Of a stretch of 64,000 nt of DNA, positions 1 through 8,437 are shown in pieces (within the stretch, counting starts at the first letter, position 1; each line of letters begins with the position of its first letter). The stretch is from the NCBI RefSeq assembly GCF_937996225.1, contig NZ_CALKTC010000055.1, positions 28,231 to 92,230 on the forward strand, read 5' to 3'. The notes beneath the pieces are model-generated. The model did no database searches. It worked only from the letters and a program-made list of their open reading frames with translations, and was not told the origin of the DNA. The stretch comes from an uncultured Campylobacter sp. (GTDB lineage Bacteria; Campylobacterota; Campylobacteria; Campylobacterales; Campylobacteraceae). The translations under genes and the position numbers were made by a program.

Positions 1-1
1 A

Positions 2-601
2 ATCGCCGTGGATGAGCCGCAAATTTTAAAGATCGCGCAAGATTACGGCTTTGACGCCGTTCTCACCGCGCGCGAGCATCAAAGCGGCACCGACCGCATC
101 GCTGAAGCGGTCGCGAACGCAGCGCTTGCGGAGGATGAGATCATCATCAATATCCAAGCCGACGAGCCCTTTTTCGAGAGCGAAAATTTGATTAAATTTA
201 AAGATTTCGCCAACGCCATGATCGCGCAAAAGGGCGCATTTATGGCGAGCTGCTATAAATATATAAGCCCTCAGGCGGCAGAGGATCCGAATTTAGTCAA
301 GCTAGTGCTTGATAACGCAGGCTTTGCGATCTATTTTTCGCGCTCACTCATCCCCTATCCACGCGCGGCATGCGAGTGCTACCTCGGACACATCGGTATC
401 TACGCATACAGCGTGCGAAATTTAAAGCGGTTTTGCGCCCTGCCCGCCTCAGCGCTGGAAGATACCGAAAAACTCGAGCAGCTTCGCGCCATAAGCGCGG
501 GCGAGAAGATCGCGATGCTTGGGATCGAAACCGAAAGCATCGGCATCGACACGCCGGCTGATTACGAGCGCGCGCTAAAGGAGTTCGGCAATGGAAATTG
601 A
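2..601 (+). CDS. kdsB: 3-deoxy-manno-octulosonate cytidylyltransferase (CMP-KDO synthetase), 5' truncated by window edge
   Basis: KdsB activates KDO with CTP for lipid A core synthesis in the cytoplasm. The reading frame is open to the first base of the window (I-A-V-D-E-P precedes the first possible start), so the N-terminus, including the CTP-binding start, lies outside. About 199 of the usual ~240 residues are present. Visible family segments are SGTDRIAEA, NIQADEPF, YFSRSLIPYPR, LGHIGIYAY and the C-terminal IGIDTPADYERA. The product fits lipopolysaccharide/lipooligosaccharide synthesis in a Gram-negative cell. The gap to ligA (174 bp) carries AAATTT-rich repeats and no credible gene. Confidence 0.93.
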   Translation: MAVDEPQILKIAQDYGFDAVLTAREHQSGTDRIAEAVANAALAEDEIIINIQADEPFFESENLIKFKDFANAMIAQKGAFMASCYKYISPQAAEDPNLVKLVLDNAGFAIYFSRSLIPYPRAACECYLGHIGIYAYSVRNLKRFCALPASALEDTEKLEQLRAISAGEKIAMLGIETESIGIDTPADYERALKEFGNGN

Positions 602-775
602 TCGCGCCTTTTTAAACACGAAATTTAAAGCGAACGGACCCACAAAATTTAACGATAATGGGCTGTGCGGCACAGTATTTGGGGTGCACAGACCCGCCGC
701 GGAATGTAAAATTCTAACGACGCATAAAATTCTAATGGCGCGCGGAATTTTAAAATTTAAAGATGCGAGCGCAAG

Positions 776-2782
776 ATGAATTACGATGAATACAGATCTG
801 CGGTAGATACGCTAAATGCGTGGGCGCGGGCATATTACACCGACGATAAACCGATCGCAAGCGACGAGGAGTACGACGAGCTTTATTCGCAAGCGGAGAA
901 ATTCGAAGAGCAAAACCCCGAGCTCGCGCTGCCCTACTCGCCTACACGGCGCATCGGAGGCGCGATCAGCGAGGGCTTTTCCAAGCTTGCTCACGGCGCG
1001 CAGATGTGGTCGATGGAGGATATTTTCGACGACGCGGACCTTTTGGCGTGGCTAGCTCGCGGCGAGAAGAGCGGCGCGCAGTTTTACGTGGAGCCCAAAT
1101 TTGACGGCGCGAGCTTAAATTTAACCTACGAAGGCGGCGTGCTGATAAGTGCGGCGACGCGCGGCGACGGGCTTATAGGCGAGGATGTGACGCAAAACGC
1201 AAGAGCGATCAAATCAGTGCCGCTTCAAATCCCCTACGCGCAAAGGATCGAGATCCGCGGCGAGACGCTGATCGCCAAGAGCGATTTTGACGCGCTAAAC
1301 GACGAGCGCGCCGCAAACGGCGAGAGCCTGTTTTCAAACCCGCGCAACGCCGCCGCGGGAAGCCTGCGCCAGCTAGATAGCGCGATCGTAGCGAAGCGGA
1401 AGCTAAAATTTATCCCGTGGGGGGTGGGCGAGCATTCGTTAAGCTTTGCGCTGCACTCGCAGATAATGGAGTTTGTGCGCAGCCTAGGCTTTTTGCGCGA
1501 CGAGTTTTGCCGCATCTGTTCGGGCGCGAGCGAGATCAGGAGCGCGTACGAGGCGCTGCATAGCATGCGCGCAAGCAAAGACCTGATGCTTGACGGCATG
1601 GTAATCCGCGTAAACGAGCTTTCAAAGTGCTCGCAGATGGGCTATACAGTGAAATTCCCGCGTTTTATGGTCGCGTATAAATTTCCCGCGGTCGAAAAGG
1701 TAACGCGGCTGCGCGAGATCAATCTGCAGGTCGGCCGCACCGGCGCGGTAACCCCCGTAGCCGTCGTAGATAGCGTAAACATCGACGGCGCGAACGTTTC
1801 AAACGCGACGCTTCATAATTTCGACGAGATCGCGCGGCTGGGGCTGATGAAAAACGATTTCGTAGGCATCATCCGCAGCGGCGACGTGATCCCGAAGATC
1901 ACGAGCGTTTACAAACAGCGCAGAGACGGCACGCAGAGCGAAATTTCGCGCCCGGGTCGCTGCCCGGTTTGCGGCGAGAGGCTACTTGACGAAGGCGCGC
2001 TCATAAAGTGTCAAAACCTCGATTGCAAGGCGCGCGTGATAGGCTCACTGATCTATTTCTGCTCCAAAAAATGCATGAATATCGAAGGCTTAAGCGATGC
2101 GACGATCACGCAGCTTTTTGAAAGCGGCAAAATTTCAAAGATCAGTGACATTTACGCCCTCGGCGCACAGGATTTGGCGGGGCTTGAGGGCTTTGCGGAT
2201 AAAAAAATTTCAAATCTTTTGGGCGCGATAAATGCAAGCAAAAACGCGCCGCTTGAGCGCTTCATCGCTTCTTTGGGGATCGAACACATCGGCGAGGTGG
2301 CCGCGCGCAAGATAGCCGCGGCATTCGGGCAGGATTGGCTGGATGCGAGCGAAGATGAAATTCTGCGGCTGGAGGGCTTTGGAGAGGCGATGGCAAGGAG
2401 CCTAGCGGAGTTTTGCAAGATAAATCGCGAAAAAATTCTAAATCTAAGCGAAATCATCACGCCGCGACCGCCCCAGATGCATACCGTCAAAAGCGCCTTC
2501 ACGGACCGCAGCGTCGTTATCACCGGCACGCTCAGCCATCCGCGCGACGAGTTTAAGGCTAGACTTTTGGCGATGGGCGCGAAGGTGCAGGGCTCGGTAT
2601 CTGCCAAGACCGACTTCGTACTCGCAGGCGCAGAAGCGGGCTCCAAGCTGCAAAAAGCTCGCTCGCTTGGCGTGCGGGTGATCGACGAGAGCGAGTTTGA
2701 AGCGCTCGCGAACCTGGTGACGCCTGGCGCAAATTCACCTGACAAGAGCGAGCCTGAAGCGCTTGCGGGGAGCGGCAAGTGA
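776..2782 (+). CDS. ligA: NAD-dependent DNA ligase LigA
   Basis: Seals nicks in duplex DNA using NAD+ during replication and repair. At 668 residues it has the full family length. The adenylation lysine lies in the KFDG motif near residue 108, followed by SLNLTYEGG and the RNAAAGSLRQLD region. An OB domain follows, then a four-cysteine zinc finger (CPVCGERL then CQNLDCKARV), helix-hairpin-helix repeats (SLGIEHIGEVAARKIA) and a C-terminal BRCT domain beginning at VVITGTL. The stop overlaps the GTG of the next open frame by 4 bp. ligA next to tlyA and ribF is an order I recall from other campylobacters. Confidence 0.98.
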   Translation: MNYDEYRSAVDTLNAWARAYYTDDKPIASDEEYDELYSQAEKFEEQNPELALPYSPTRRIGGAISEGFSKLAHGAQMWSMEDIFDDADLLAWLARGEKSGAQFYVEPKFDGASLNLTYEGGVLISAATRGDGLIGEDVTQNARAIKSVPLQIPYAQRIEIRGETLIAKSDFDALNDERAANGESLFSNPRNAAAGSLRQLDSAIVAKRKLKFIPWGVGEHSLSFALHSQIMEFVRSLGFLRDEFCRICSGASEIRSAYEALHSMRASKDLMLDGMVIRVNELSKCSQMGYTVKFPRFMVAYKFPAVEKVTRLREINLQVGRTGAVTPVAVVDSVNIDGANVSNATLHNFDEIARLGLMKNDFVGIIRSGDVIPKITSVYKQRRDGTQSEISRPGRCPVCGERLLDEGALIKCQNLDCKARVIGSLIYFCSKKCMNIEGLSDATITQLFESGKISKISDIYALGAQDLAGLEGFADKKISNLLGAINASKNAPLERFIASLGIEHIGEVAARKIAAAFGQDWLDASEDEILRLEGFGEAMARSLAEFCKINREKILNLSEIITPRPPQMHTVKSAFTDRSVVITGTLSHPRDEFKARLLAMGAKVQGSVSAKTDFVLAGAEAGSKLQKARSLGVRVIDESEFEALANLVTPGANSPDKSEPEALAGSGK

Positions 2783-3429
2783 AGGTCTTCTGCTTTGTGA
2801 CAAACCCGCACGCAAACGGCACGGGGCTGAATTTTAAAAGCAACCCCCGTCCCCCAAAATGGATGCGACAGAATTCTGGCTTAGACAGCTTAAATTTCAA
2901 AGGCAACCTCCGTCCTGCGGCGCTTGCGTGTTTTATGAAGCGCAAGAATTTTAAAAATTTTAAAGAGTGTGAGGAGGCGGTAAATTTGCCGCTAGAAGCA
3001 AGGATAGCAAATCAAGCGGTCGGCGCGGTATCGTCAGGCTTTGAGGCGTGCGTAAAAACGGCAGACCGAGAGGCGGTTTTTGCGAGGCGCGCGGACTCCG
3101 CCTGCCGCGGCGCTAAAACGGCGAGCGCAATGTCGATAGATGCGGCTGCAAGTAAGAATATCTCAAATCTTGCGCCGCTCAAACACTGCGCCGATAGGAA
3201 AAATTTTAAAATTTTCGCTAGCGACGAGATCGAATTTACAACGCGCGGCGAGCCGAAATTTACAACGTACAGTATGGTTAAATTTACGGCACGGCGCGGG
3301 CTAAAATTTGAGCCGCGTAGCACTGCTACGCGCGACTTTGCTTTGCGCGATAAAATTTTAAACCCGAAGCCGCACAAAAGCTGCGCAAGCTTTAAAATTT
3401 CATCGCGGCGTGGAGAAAAAGCAAAATGA
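2779..3429 (+). CDS. Doubtful 216-residue ORF bridging ligA and tlyA, built of AAATTT repeats
   Basis: An open frame starts at a GTG overlapping the ligA stop by 4 bp and ends with a TGA overlapping the tlyA ATG by 4 bp. The translation has no recognisable domain, no signal peptide and no hydrophobic core. It is rich in Lys, Phe, Ala and Arg, with recurring pieces such as LNFKSNPRP and LNFKGNLRP 20 residues apart, and a run of short xKFxxR-like units near residues 155-185. The DNA looks like the degenerate AAATTT repeats that fill gaps elsewhere in this window, so it may be non-coding DNA that happens to stay open. The neat overlaps at both ends are the only argument for translation. Confidence 0.3.
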   Translation: MKVFCFVTNPHANGTGLNFKSNPRPPKWMRQNSGLDSLNFKGNLRPAALACFMKRKNFKNFKECEEAVNLPLEARIANQAVGAVSSGFEACVKTADREAVFARRADSACRGAKTASAMSIDAAASKNISNLAPLKHCADRKNFKIFASDEIEFTTRGEPKFTTYSMVKFTARRGLKFEPRSTATRDFALRDKILNPKPHKSCASFKISSRRGEKAK

Positions 3430-4616
3430 GATTTGATCTGCTCGTTGCAAACACGCTTAAAATCAGCAGAAATCAGGCCGCTGCGCTGATAAAGCAGGAT
3501 AAAATTTTGCTGCGAGGCGCCGTGCAAAACAGGCCCTCCGCGCAGATCGCGCCCGAGCAGAGCGGCAAAATCAGTACTGCCGAGCAAATTTACGTAAGCA
3601 GGGGCGCGCTCAAGCTCGCAGGCTTTTTGGACGAGCTCGCCGAAAACGGGCTTTTAGCAAGCTGCGGCGCAAATTCGCCTAGCGCGGCGGCAGAAATTTC
3701 AAAGCCGTACAGCGCCGCAAAGGGCGCGGATAGCAAAGCGGCAGCGACGCAAATTTCAAGCGCAGATTTTGCGGCTACGGATAAAATTTTAGGCGCGGAC
3801 GAGACGACCGAAATTCTAAGCGCGACGGCGGCAAAGATCGCAGAAACAAATACCAAGGCGATCCGCAACGTAAAAACTAGCGCCGAGGCGGCGAAGCTTT
3901 TACAAACCGGTACAGGCAAGCACACGGTGGAATTTTTACAGATGAGCACAGGCGCCGAGACGGCAGGGCTTTTGCAAGCGGACGCAGACGCCGAAACGGC
4001 GGAGATTTTAAATGTGGCAAAAGCCTCCAAATCGGGCGGCAAGGCGGGCGCGTGCCGCAGCGAAGGCGGCGCGGAGCCGGTACAAACAAAGCCCTCGCAA
4101 AAAGATATTTTAAATTTAGCGGGAGTCGATGTTTTGGACGTGGGTAGCAGCACGGGCGGATTTGTGCAAATTTTGCTTCAGCGCGGCGCAAAGAGCGTAA
4201 CCGCGCTTGACGTCGGCAGCTCGCAGCTAAGCGAAATTTTGCGACGCGATCCCCGCGTGATCGTGCGCGAAAACACCGACATCAGGGAGTTTTCGAGTGA
4301 GAAAAAATTTGATCTCATCACCTGCGACGTGAGCTTCATCTCGCTAAATTTGATCTTAAAAAGTCTCGCGAGCCTTGCAAAAAGCGCTCTCATCGTGCTA
4401 TTTAAGCCGCAATTTGAGGTGGGCACGGAGGCGAAGCGAAATAAAAAAGGGGTGCTCAAAGACGAAAAAGCGGCGCGCGGCGCGCGGGCGAAATTTGAGC
4501 GACTATGCGCCGAGCTGGGGCTTGCCGTGCTGCATGCCGGCGCTTGTAAGATCACGGGCAAAGAGGGGAATCAAGAATTTTTCTATCTTCTAAAAAGGAT
4601 GAACGATGAAATTTAA
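3426..4616 (+). CDS. tlyA: TlyA family rRNA 2'-O-methyltransferase with large low-complexity insertion
   Basis: TlyA methylates 16S and 23S rRNA riboses (capreomycin susceptibility) and is also called hemolysin A. An S4-like RNA-binding domain occupies residues 1-65 (RFDLLVANTLKISRNQA, then YVSRGALKL). The Rossmann methyltransferase domain runs from about residue 229 (VDVLDVGSSTGGF, then LITCDVSFISL and FKPQFEVG). Homologues are about 250 residues; this one is 396. The excess is an Ala/Thr/Glu-rich insertion at about residues 79-224, in the linker between the two domains. Within it, residues 152-199 form four 12-residue repeats (e.g. GAETAGLLQADA). Core motifs are intact, so the enzyme may well be active. 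Confidence 0.93.
   Translation: MRFDLLVANTLKISRNQAAALIKQDKILLRGAVQNRPSAQIAPEQSGKISTAEQIYVSRGALKLAGFLDELAENGLLASCGANSPSAAAEISKPYSAAKGADSKAAATQISSADFAATDKILGADETTEILSATAAKIAETNTKAIRNVKTSAEAAKLLQTGTGKHTVEFLQMSTGAETAGLLQADADAETAEILNVAKASKSGGKAGACRSEGGAEPVQTKPSQKDILNLAGVDVLDVGSSTGGFVQILLQRGAKSVTALDVGSSQLSEILRRDPRVIVRENTDIREFSSEKKFDLITCDVSFISLNLILKSLASLAKSALIVLFKPQFEVGTEAKRNKKGVLKDEKAARGARAKFERLCAELGLAVLHAGACKITGKEGNQEFFYLLKRMNDEI
3879..4022 (+). repeat. Four 36-bp (12-residue) tandem units inside tlyA
   Basis: Residues 152-199 of TlyA divide into four consecutive 12-residue units aligned on a KLLQ/EFLQ/GLLQ/EILN core: SAEAAKLLQTGT, GKHTVEFLQMST, GAETAGLLQADA and DAETAEILNVAK. An earlier DETTEILSAT near residue 125 looks like a diverged fifth unit. 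The period is an exact multiple of three, so the frame is kept. Confidence 0.75.
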
Positions 4617-5121
4617 AAACTTAATTATATTGGCGCTAAGCGCGCTATTTTTGGGCTCATGCGCCAAAAGCTTAAACCCCAAAGCGCCGATCGTAAAAAA
4701 CTTCGACATCGCTAAATTTAGCGGCGGCTGGTATGAGATCGCCCGCATGAAGGGCAGCGACGACGATCTGCAAAACACCGCCTACGAGTGCTTCGTCGAT
4801 AAAAATTCCACCATCAACCTCCTAAAATCAGCCCAAACGAGCTCGGGCAAAATCAAAAACGAACAACACGTATTGGAGTTTGCGGGCGATAAAAACGTAG
4901 GCCTGCTCTATCAAAAAGGCCTGATTTCTGACTCCCTCTACCGCGTGGCACAGGTGGACGGCGACTATCGCTACGCCCTGATCTTCGGCGCCGATACGAG
5001 CGAGCTGTATATCCTCTCGCGCACCAAAACCCTGCCTGAGCCGATCCGCATCGTTTATCTAAAAAAGGCGAAGCACAGCGGCTATGACACCAAAAAAATC
5101 GTCTGGACGAAGCAAAAGTAA
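4606..5121 (+). CDS. Lipocalin family outer-membrane lipoprotein (Blc-like)
   Basis: A 171-residue lipocalin, probably binding lipids or other hydrophobic ligands at the outer membrane or in the periplasm. The N-terminus is a lipoprotein signal with lipobox LGSC, giving acylated Cys19. The lipocalin signature FSGGWYEIAR (GxW) follows at about residue 40. Lys/Arg-rich beta-strand segments complete a barrel of the usual Blc length. The ATG overlaps the 3' end of tlyA by 11 bp and its stop overlaps the next ATG by 1 bp, so it is probably co-transcribed with tlyA and ribF. No low-complexity insertion is present. Confidence 0.88.
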   Translation: MKFKNLIILALSALFLGSCAKSLNPKAPIVKNFDIAKFSGGWYEIARMKGSDDDLQNTAYECFVDKNSTINLLKSAQTSSGKIKNEQHVLEFAGDKNVGLLYQKGLISDSLYRVAQVDGDYRYALIFGADTSELYILSRTKTLPEPIRIVYLKKAKHSGYDTKKIVWTKQK

Positions 5122-6521
5122 TGGCTAATCAAAAATCATGTAAAGACCATACAGGGGCTTCGCTACGGAATTTTAAAGAGCGAAATTTCGTAGCGCAGAA
5201 TTCCAACTTGCAAAATTTTACGGAACAGAATTTCACAAACAATGGGGAAAATTCATCTAAAAGTATCGAACACCCGAAGCAAGAGCTACGCAAAAATAAA
5301 ACCGGCGATGCGCACCGCGCAGATGAAGCAGACACCGACACCTCTTGCAGCAATGAAACGACTTTTGGCAGTAAAACGGCTTATAATGACGCTTGCAGCA
5401 ATGACGTAGACGTGCAGGCTCAAGGCACGTTTCCTGCTTGTGCGGAAGTGCTGCGTGCGCGCCTAAGCGAGCAGTTCGCACGAGGCGATATTTTCGCAAC
5501 GCTACAAGGCTCAAACCGCGATAATGTGCGCGCCGTAGCAATCGGTAACTTCGACGGCATGCACCTTGGACATCAAAAATTATTTGAGCGCCTAGGCGAG
5601 CAAGGCGCAATAATCGTAATCCTAGCAGGTGGTGGCACGAAGCTAACCCCTTTTGCGTCACGGCAGGCATTTACGAACAAAAGGATTTTTTATTGCGATC
5701 TACGCGCTATCAAAAGCCTTAGCGGAGGCGAATTTATCACACTTTTAAGGCAGAATTTCATAAATTTACAAAAAATTGTCGTCGGCGAGGACTTTAGATT
5801 TGGGCGTGATAGGGCGTGGGACGTGGAATTTTTAGGGCGCGAATTTCGCGGGCAAACCTGCGTCGTAGGCGAGTTTTGCTTAAACGGCGGCGGCGTGCAT
5901 TCAAGTAGGATCAAAGAGCTTTTATCGCGCGGCCAGTGCGAAGAAGCGGCGGAACTTTTGGGGCGAAATTACGAGATCTGCGGGCGGATCGTGCGCGGTC
6001 AGGGGCGCGGGGCGCGGGAGTTCGTAGCGACGCTAAATCTTGATGCGAGCGGCTATTTTATGCCAAAAAGCGGCGTGTATGCGAGCCTAGTACGCGCCGG
6101 AAGCAAGGAATTTGCAAGTGTGAGCTTCTTGGGGCACAGGCTCAGCACTGATGGGGCTTTTGCGCTTGAAACGCACATTTTAGAGGATTTTGCGGGCTTT
6201 GAAGCGGGTTTAAATTCCGCACAAGATCGCGCGCCGTGCTGCGGGGAGCAAGCCGCACATTCTGCGCAAAATTTAGATGAAATTTCGGCGTGTAATTCGG
6301 CTGAAATTTCTACACAAAATTTTGCGGCGAGCGAGAGCTTGGACGCCGAAAATAAAATTTTAGAGGCTGCGAGTAAAAATAGCACCGCGAAATTCGTCTG
6401 CGTGAAATTTATAAAGTTCCTACGCGAAAATCGTAAATTTAGTGATCTAACGCAGCTTAAAGAACAGATTTTAAAAGACGCTTCAGAGGCGGAGGCGGTA
6501 CTACGAAGCCGCAAATTTTAA
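5121..6521 (+). CDS. ribF: Bifunctional riboflavin kinase/FAD synthetase with two low-complexity expansions
   Basis: Converts riboflavin to FMN and FAD. The FAD synthetase domain begins near residue 135 (AIGNFDGMHLGH nucleotide-binding motif; VGEDFRFGRDR), and the riboflavin kinase domain follows (GRIVRGQGRG, then FMPKSGVYAS). Campylobacter RibF is about 280 residues; this frame is 466. The excess is about 130 residues at the N-terminus and about 65 residues (roughly 358-423) before the last helix. The N-terminal part opens with five 5-residue units (RNFKE, RNFVA, QNSNL, QNFTE, QNFTN). The ATG overlaps the lipocalin stop by 1 bp. No internal in-frame ATG precedes the catalytic domain, but a GTG start near residue 110 or 136 cannot be excluded. 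Confidence 0.9.
   Translation: MANQKSCKDHTGASLRNFKERNFVAQNSNLQNFTEQNFTNNGENSSKSIEHPKQELRKNKTGDAHRADEADTDTSCSNETTFGSKTAYNDACSNDVDVQAQGTFPACAEVLRARLSEQFARGDIFATLQGSNRDNVRAVAIGNFDGMHLGHQKLFERLGEQGAIIVILAGGGTKLTPFASRQAFTNKRIFYCDLRAIKSLSGGEFITLLRQNFINLQKIVVGEDFRFGRDRAWDVEFLGREFRGQTCVVGEFCLNGGGVHSSRIKELLSRGQCEEAAELLGRNYEICGRIVRGQGRGAREFVATLNLDASGYFMPKSGVYASLVRAGSKEFASVSFLGHRLSTDGAFALETHILEDFAGFEAGLNSAQDRAPCCGEQAAHSAQNLDEISACNSAEISTQNFAASESLDAENKILEAASKNSTAKFVCVKFIKFLRENRKFSDLTQLKEQILKDASEAEAVLRSRKF
5166..5240 (+). repeat. Five 15-bp units encoding a pentapeptide repeat at the RibF N-terminus
   Basis: Residues 16-40 of the RibF frame are five consecutive 5-residue units of form [RQ]N[FS]xx. In DNA this is an AATTT or AATTC core recurring every 15 bp. 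The same core and period occur without coding at about 11746-11890. Confidence 0.7.
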
Positions 6522-7450
6522 TCTAGGCTTGTAAGCTTAAAGATAAAACTTGCGGGCTGTGCGCTTGAAATTTGATGCGTTTGCCCGCGTTTTGCATCTA
6601 CGGCGCATTAAATGAGCCGTCTGCGTCGTCCCGTATAAAAGTCGTGTGCCCGTTGTCACTGAGAATACTTGGTGCACCGCCTGCGTCTGCGATGCCATAT
6701 GGGAAGTGTGCACAAAAGCGGCGCGCAAACCGATAAAAAGTCGTTAATTTTTAACGGCGTACCGCCTGCAGGACTTTAACGTACCTTGGGCTTGGGTTTA
6801 TGTAAGACGAGGCAAGTGCAAGCTGCGCCGAGAATTGAGAACGATAAAAAATCTTAGTTGTGCTGCGAAGCTTTAAAATTTAGCAGGGATAAGCTGCCGA
6901 GCAAGAGCCAAGCGGCTAAATTATGCACCTAGCTAAACGCGGGATTTTGTCAAGCAGCTCCATTTTACGGTGCATAAAATCACAAAATGGGCGCGAAATT
7001 CTACCAATGGAGCTTCGACTATGCTTTTAGTTTAAGTTCGTAATTAAAGAATTTAAAGGAGCTGTTTTGGTAGCGTGAGATTTGGCGACGTAAAATTAAT
7101 GCTGCGAAAATACGGCGTAGAATTTTAAAGATGTATTTGCACGGCGCGGAATTTTAGGGTCTGTCAAGCAAGACATGAAATTTAATCATGCATCAAGCGT
7201 ATCTGGGCTAGAAGTGGAGCACAAACTGGGATACAGCTCGCTCGCATCAAAAGCGCTCATGCTGCGTTTAAAATTTAGGTATGCTTACGCACGGGGCAAA
7301 CTAAGCGCAAAAATTCCATGCGTAGCGGTCGCAAATCGAGTGTCGCGTAAGTGCTAAGTGCAGAAAGCGCGGCGTGAGAATTCTGCGCTTAGCATGCGTA
7401 GGAAGTATAAATCGAGTGCTGCGCAAATAGCGAAACTAAAAAGGAAACGG
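6522..7450 (+). other. 929-bp gap without a credible gene
   Basis: Between ribF and the cmoA start I see no gene with a recognisable product, RNA gene or mobile element. Short open frames (6537-6728 minus, 7175-7357 plus) have no domain or ribosome-binding site. The DNA contains scattered AAATTT-type units, densest at about 7025-7160. The frame that runs into cmoA extends upstream to 7358, but its extra 31 residues are basic and repeat-like. Confidence 0.6.
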
Positions 7451-8155
7451 ATGAAAGACGAAATTTTTAAAGAGCCTATCAAAAAGCAGTTTGAGTTCGA
7501 CGCCAGCGTCGCGTCAGTTTTTGATGATATGATCGGCCGCAGCGTGCCGTTTTACGAGGCCAGCACGCGACTTAGCAGCGAGCTTTTGGCGCGGATACTG
7601 CCGCAAAAGGCCCGCGTGATCGATCTTGGCTGCTCGACTGCGACCGCGCTGCTGGCGCTGTTTGCGCTGCGCCCCGATCTGCGGCTGTGCGGCATCGACA
7701 GCTCGGAGGCGATGATACAAAACGCTCGCGCTAAGGCGGCGGCGTTCGGCGCCGAGCTCGAGCTTAGCGTATCGGACGTGCTGGATGCGAGCCTCGCGGA
7801 CTGCGACGCCGTGATTTTAAACTACACTCTGCAGTTCATCAGGCCGCCGCGTAGGGCCGCGCTCGTGAGTAAAATTTACGACGGATTGCGTGAGGATGGG
7901 GTTTTGATCTTTAGCGAAAAGATCGTCTACGAAGAGCCTGCGCTCGCGCGCCGGATGATCGAAATTTACGAGGATTACAAGCGCACGCAAGGCTATTCGC
8001 GCTACGAGATCGCGCAAAAACGCGAGGCGCTCGAAAACGTGCTAGTGCCATACACCGAAGCGGAAAACCGCGCTTTGGCGCTGGGCGCGGGCTTTAAGCA
8101 CGTCGAGAGTATTTTTAAATGGGCGAATTTTATGAGCTTCGCGGCGTTTAAATAG
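7451..8155 (+). CDS. cmoA: Carboxy-S-adenosyl-L-methionine synthase
   Basis: CmoA makes carboxy-SAM from SAM and prephenate for the cmo5U34 wobble modification of tRNA. The 234-residue frame has the SAM-binding motif VIDLGCSTATALLAL, the acidic strand end LCGIDSSEAM, and the family-typical NYTLQFI and KIVYEE segments. I chose the ATG at 7451 because AAAGGA lies just upstream and the protein then has family length; the frame is open for 31 further codons upstream, but these look like repeat DNA. CmoB is not in the window. Confidence 0.92.
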   Translation: MKDEIFKEPIKKQFEFDASVASVFDDMIGRSVPFYEASTRLSSELLARILPQKARVIDLGCSTATALLALFALRPDLRLCGIDSSEAMIQNARAKAAAFGAELELSVSDVLDASLADCDAVILNYTLQFIRPPRRAALVSKIYDGLREDGVLIFSEKIVYEEPALARRMIEIYEDYKRTQGYSRYEIAQKREALENVLVPYTEAENRALALGAGFKHVESIFKWANFMSFAAFK

Positions 8156-8437
8156 CGATAATTTAAATTTACAAGAAGTATAAATTTTAAAATTCTATGA
8201 ATTTAAAAATTTCAATGATTTCCGAAGTTTTTACTTTTCCAAAACTCTTGCATTATAAAATTTGAAGCAAAATACGGAGTGAAAATTTTAAATTTTATTC
8301 TGTACTCAAAGGCGTAAAATCTAAAATCTCCTCTCGTACCCGCAACTTTTGGAATGTGCGCGCTCAAAACCTTTTTATTTTACATAAAATTTTAACCGTC
8401 TAGAAATAATTGATACAAATTCTAATTAAACTAAATT

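Noticed and set aside
591..779. Small frame between kdsB and ligA
   Set aside because: Translation consists of NF/KFK repeat peptides; no ribosome-binding site, overlaps both neighbours.
2152..2811. 219-residue open frame antisense to ligA
   Set aside because: Shadow of the conserved BRCT/HhH region of ligA; Ser/Ala/Arg-rich with no domain.
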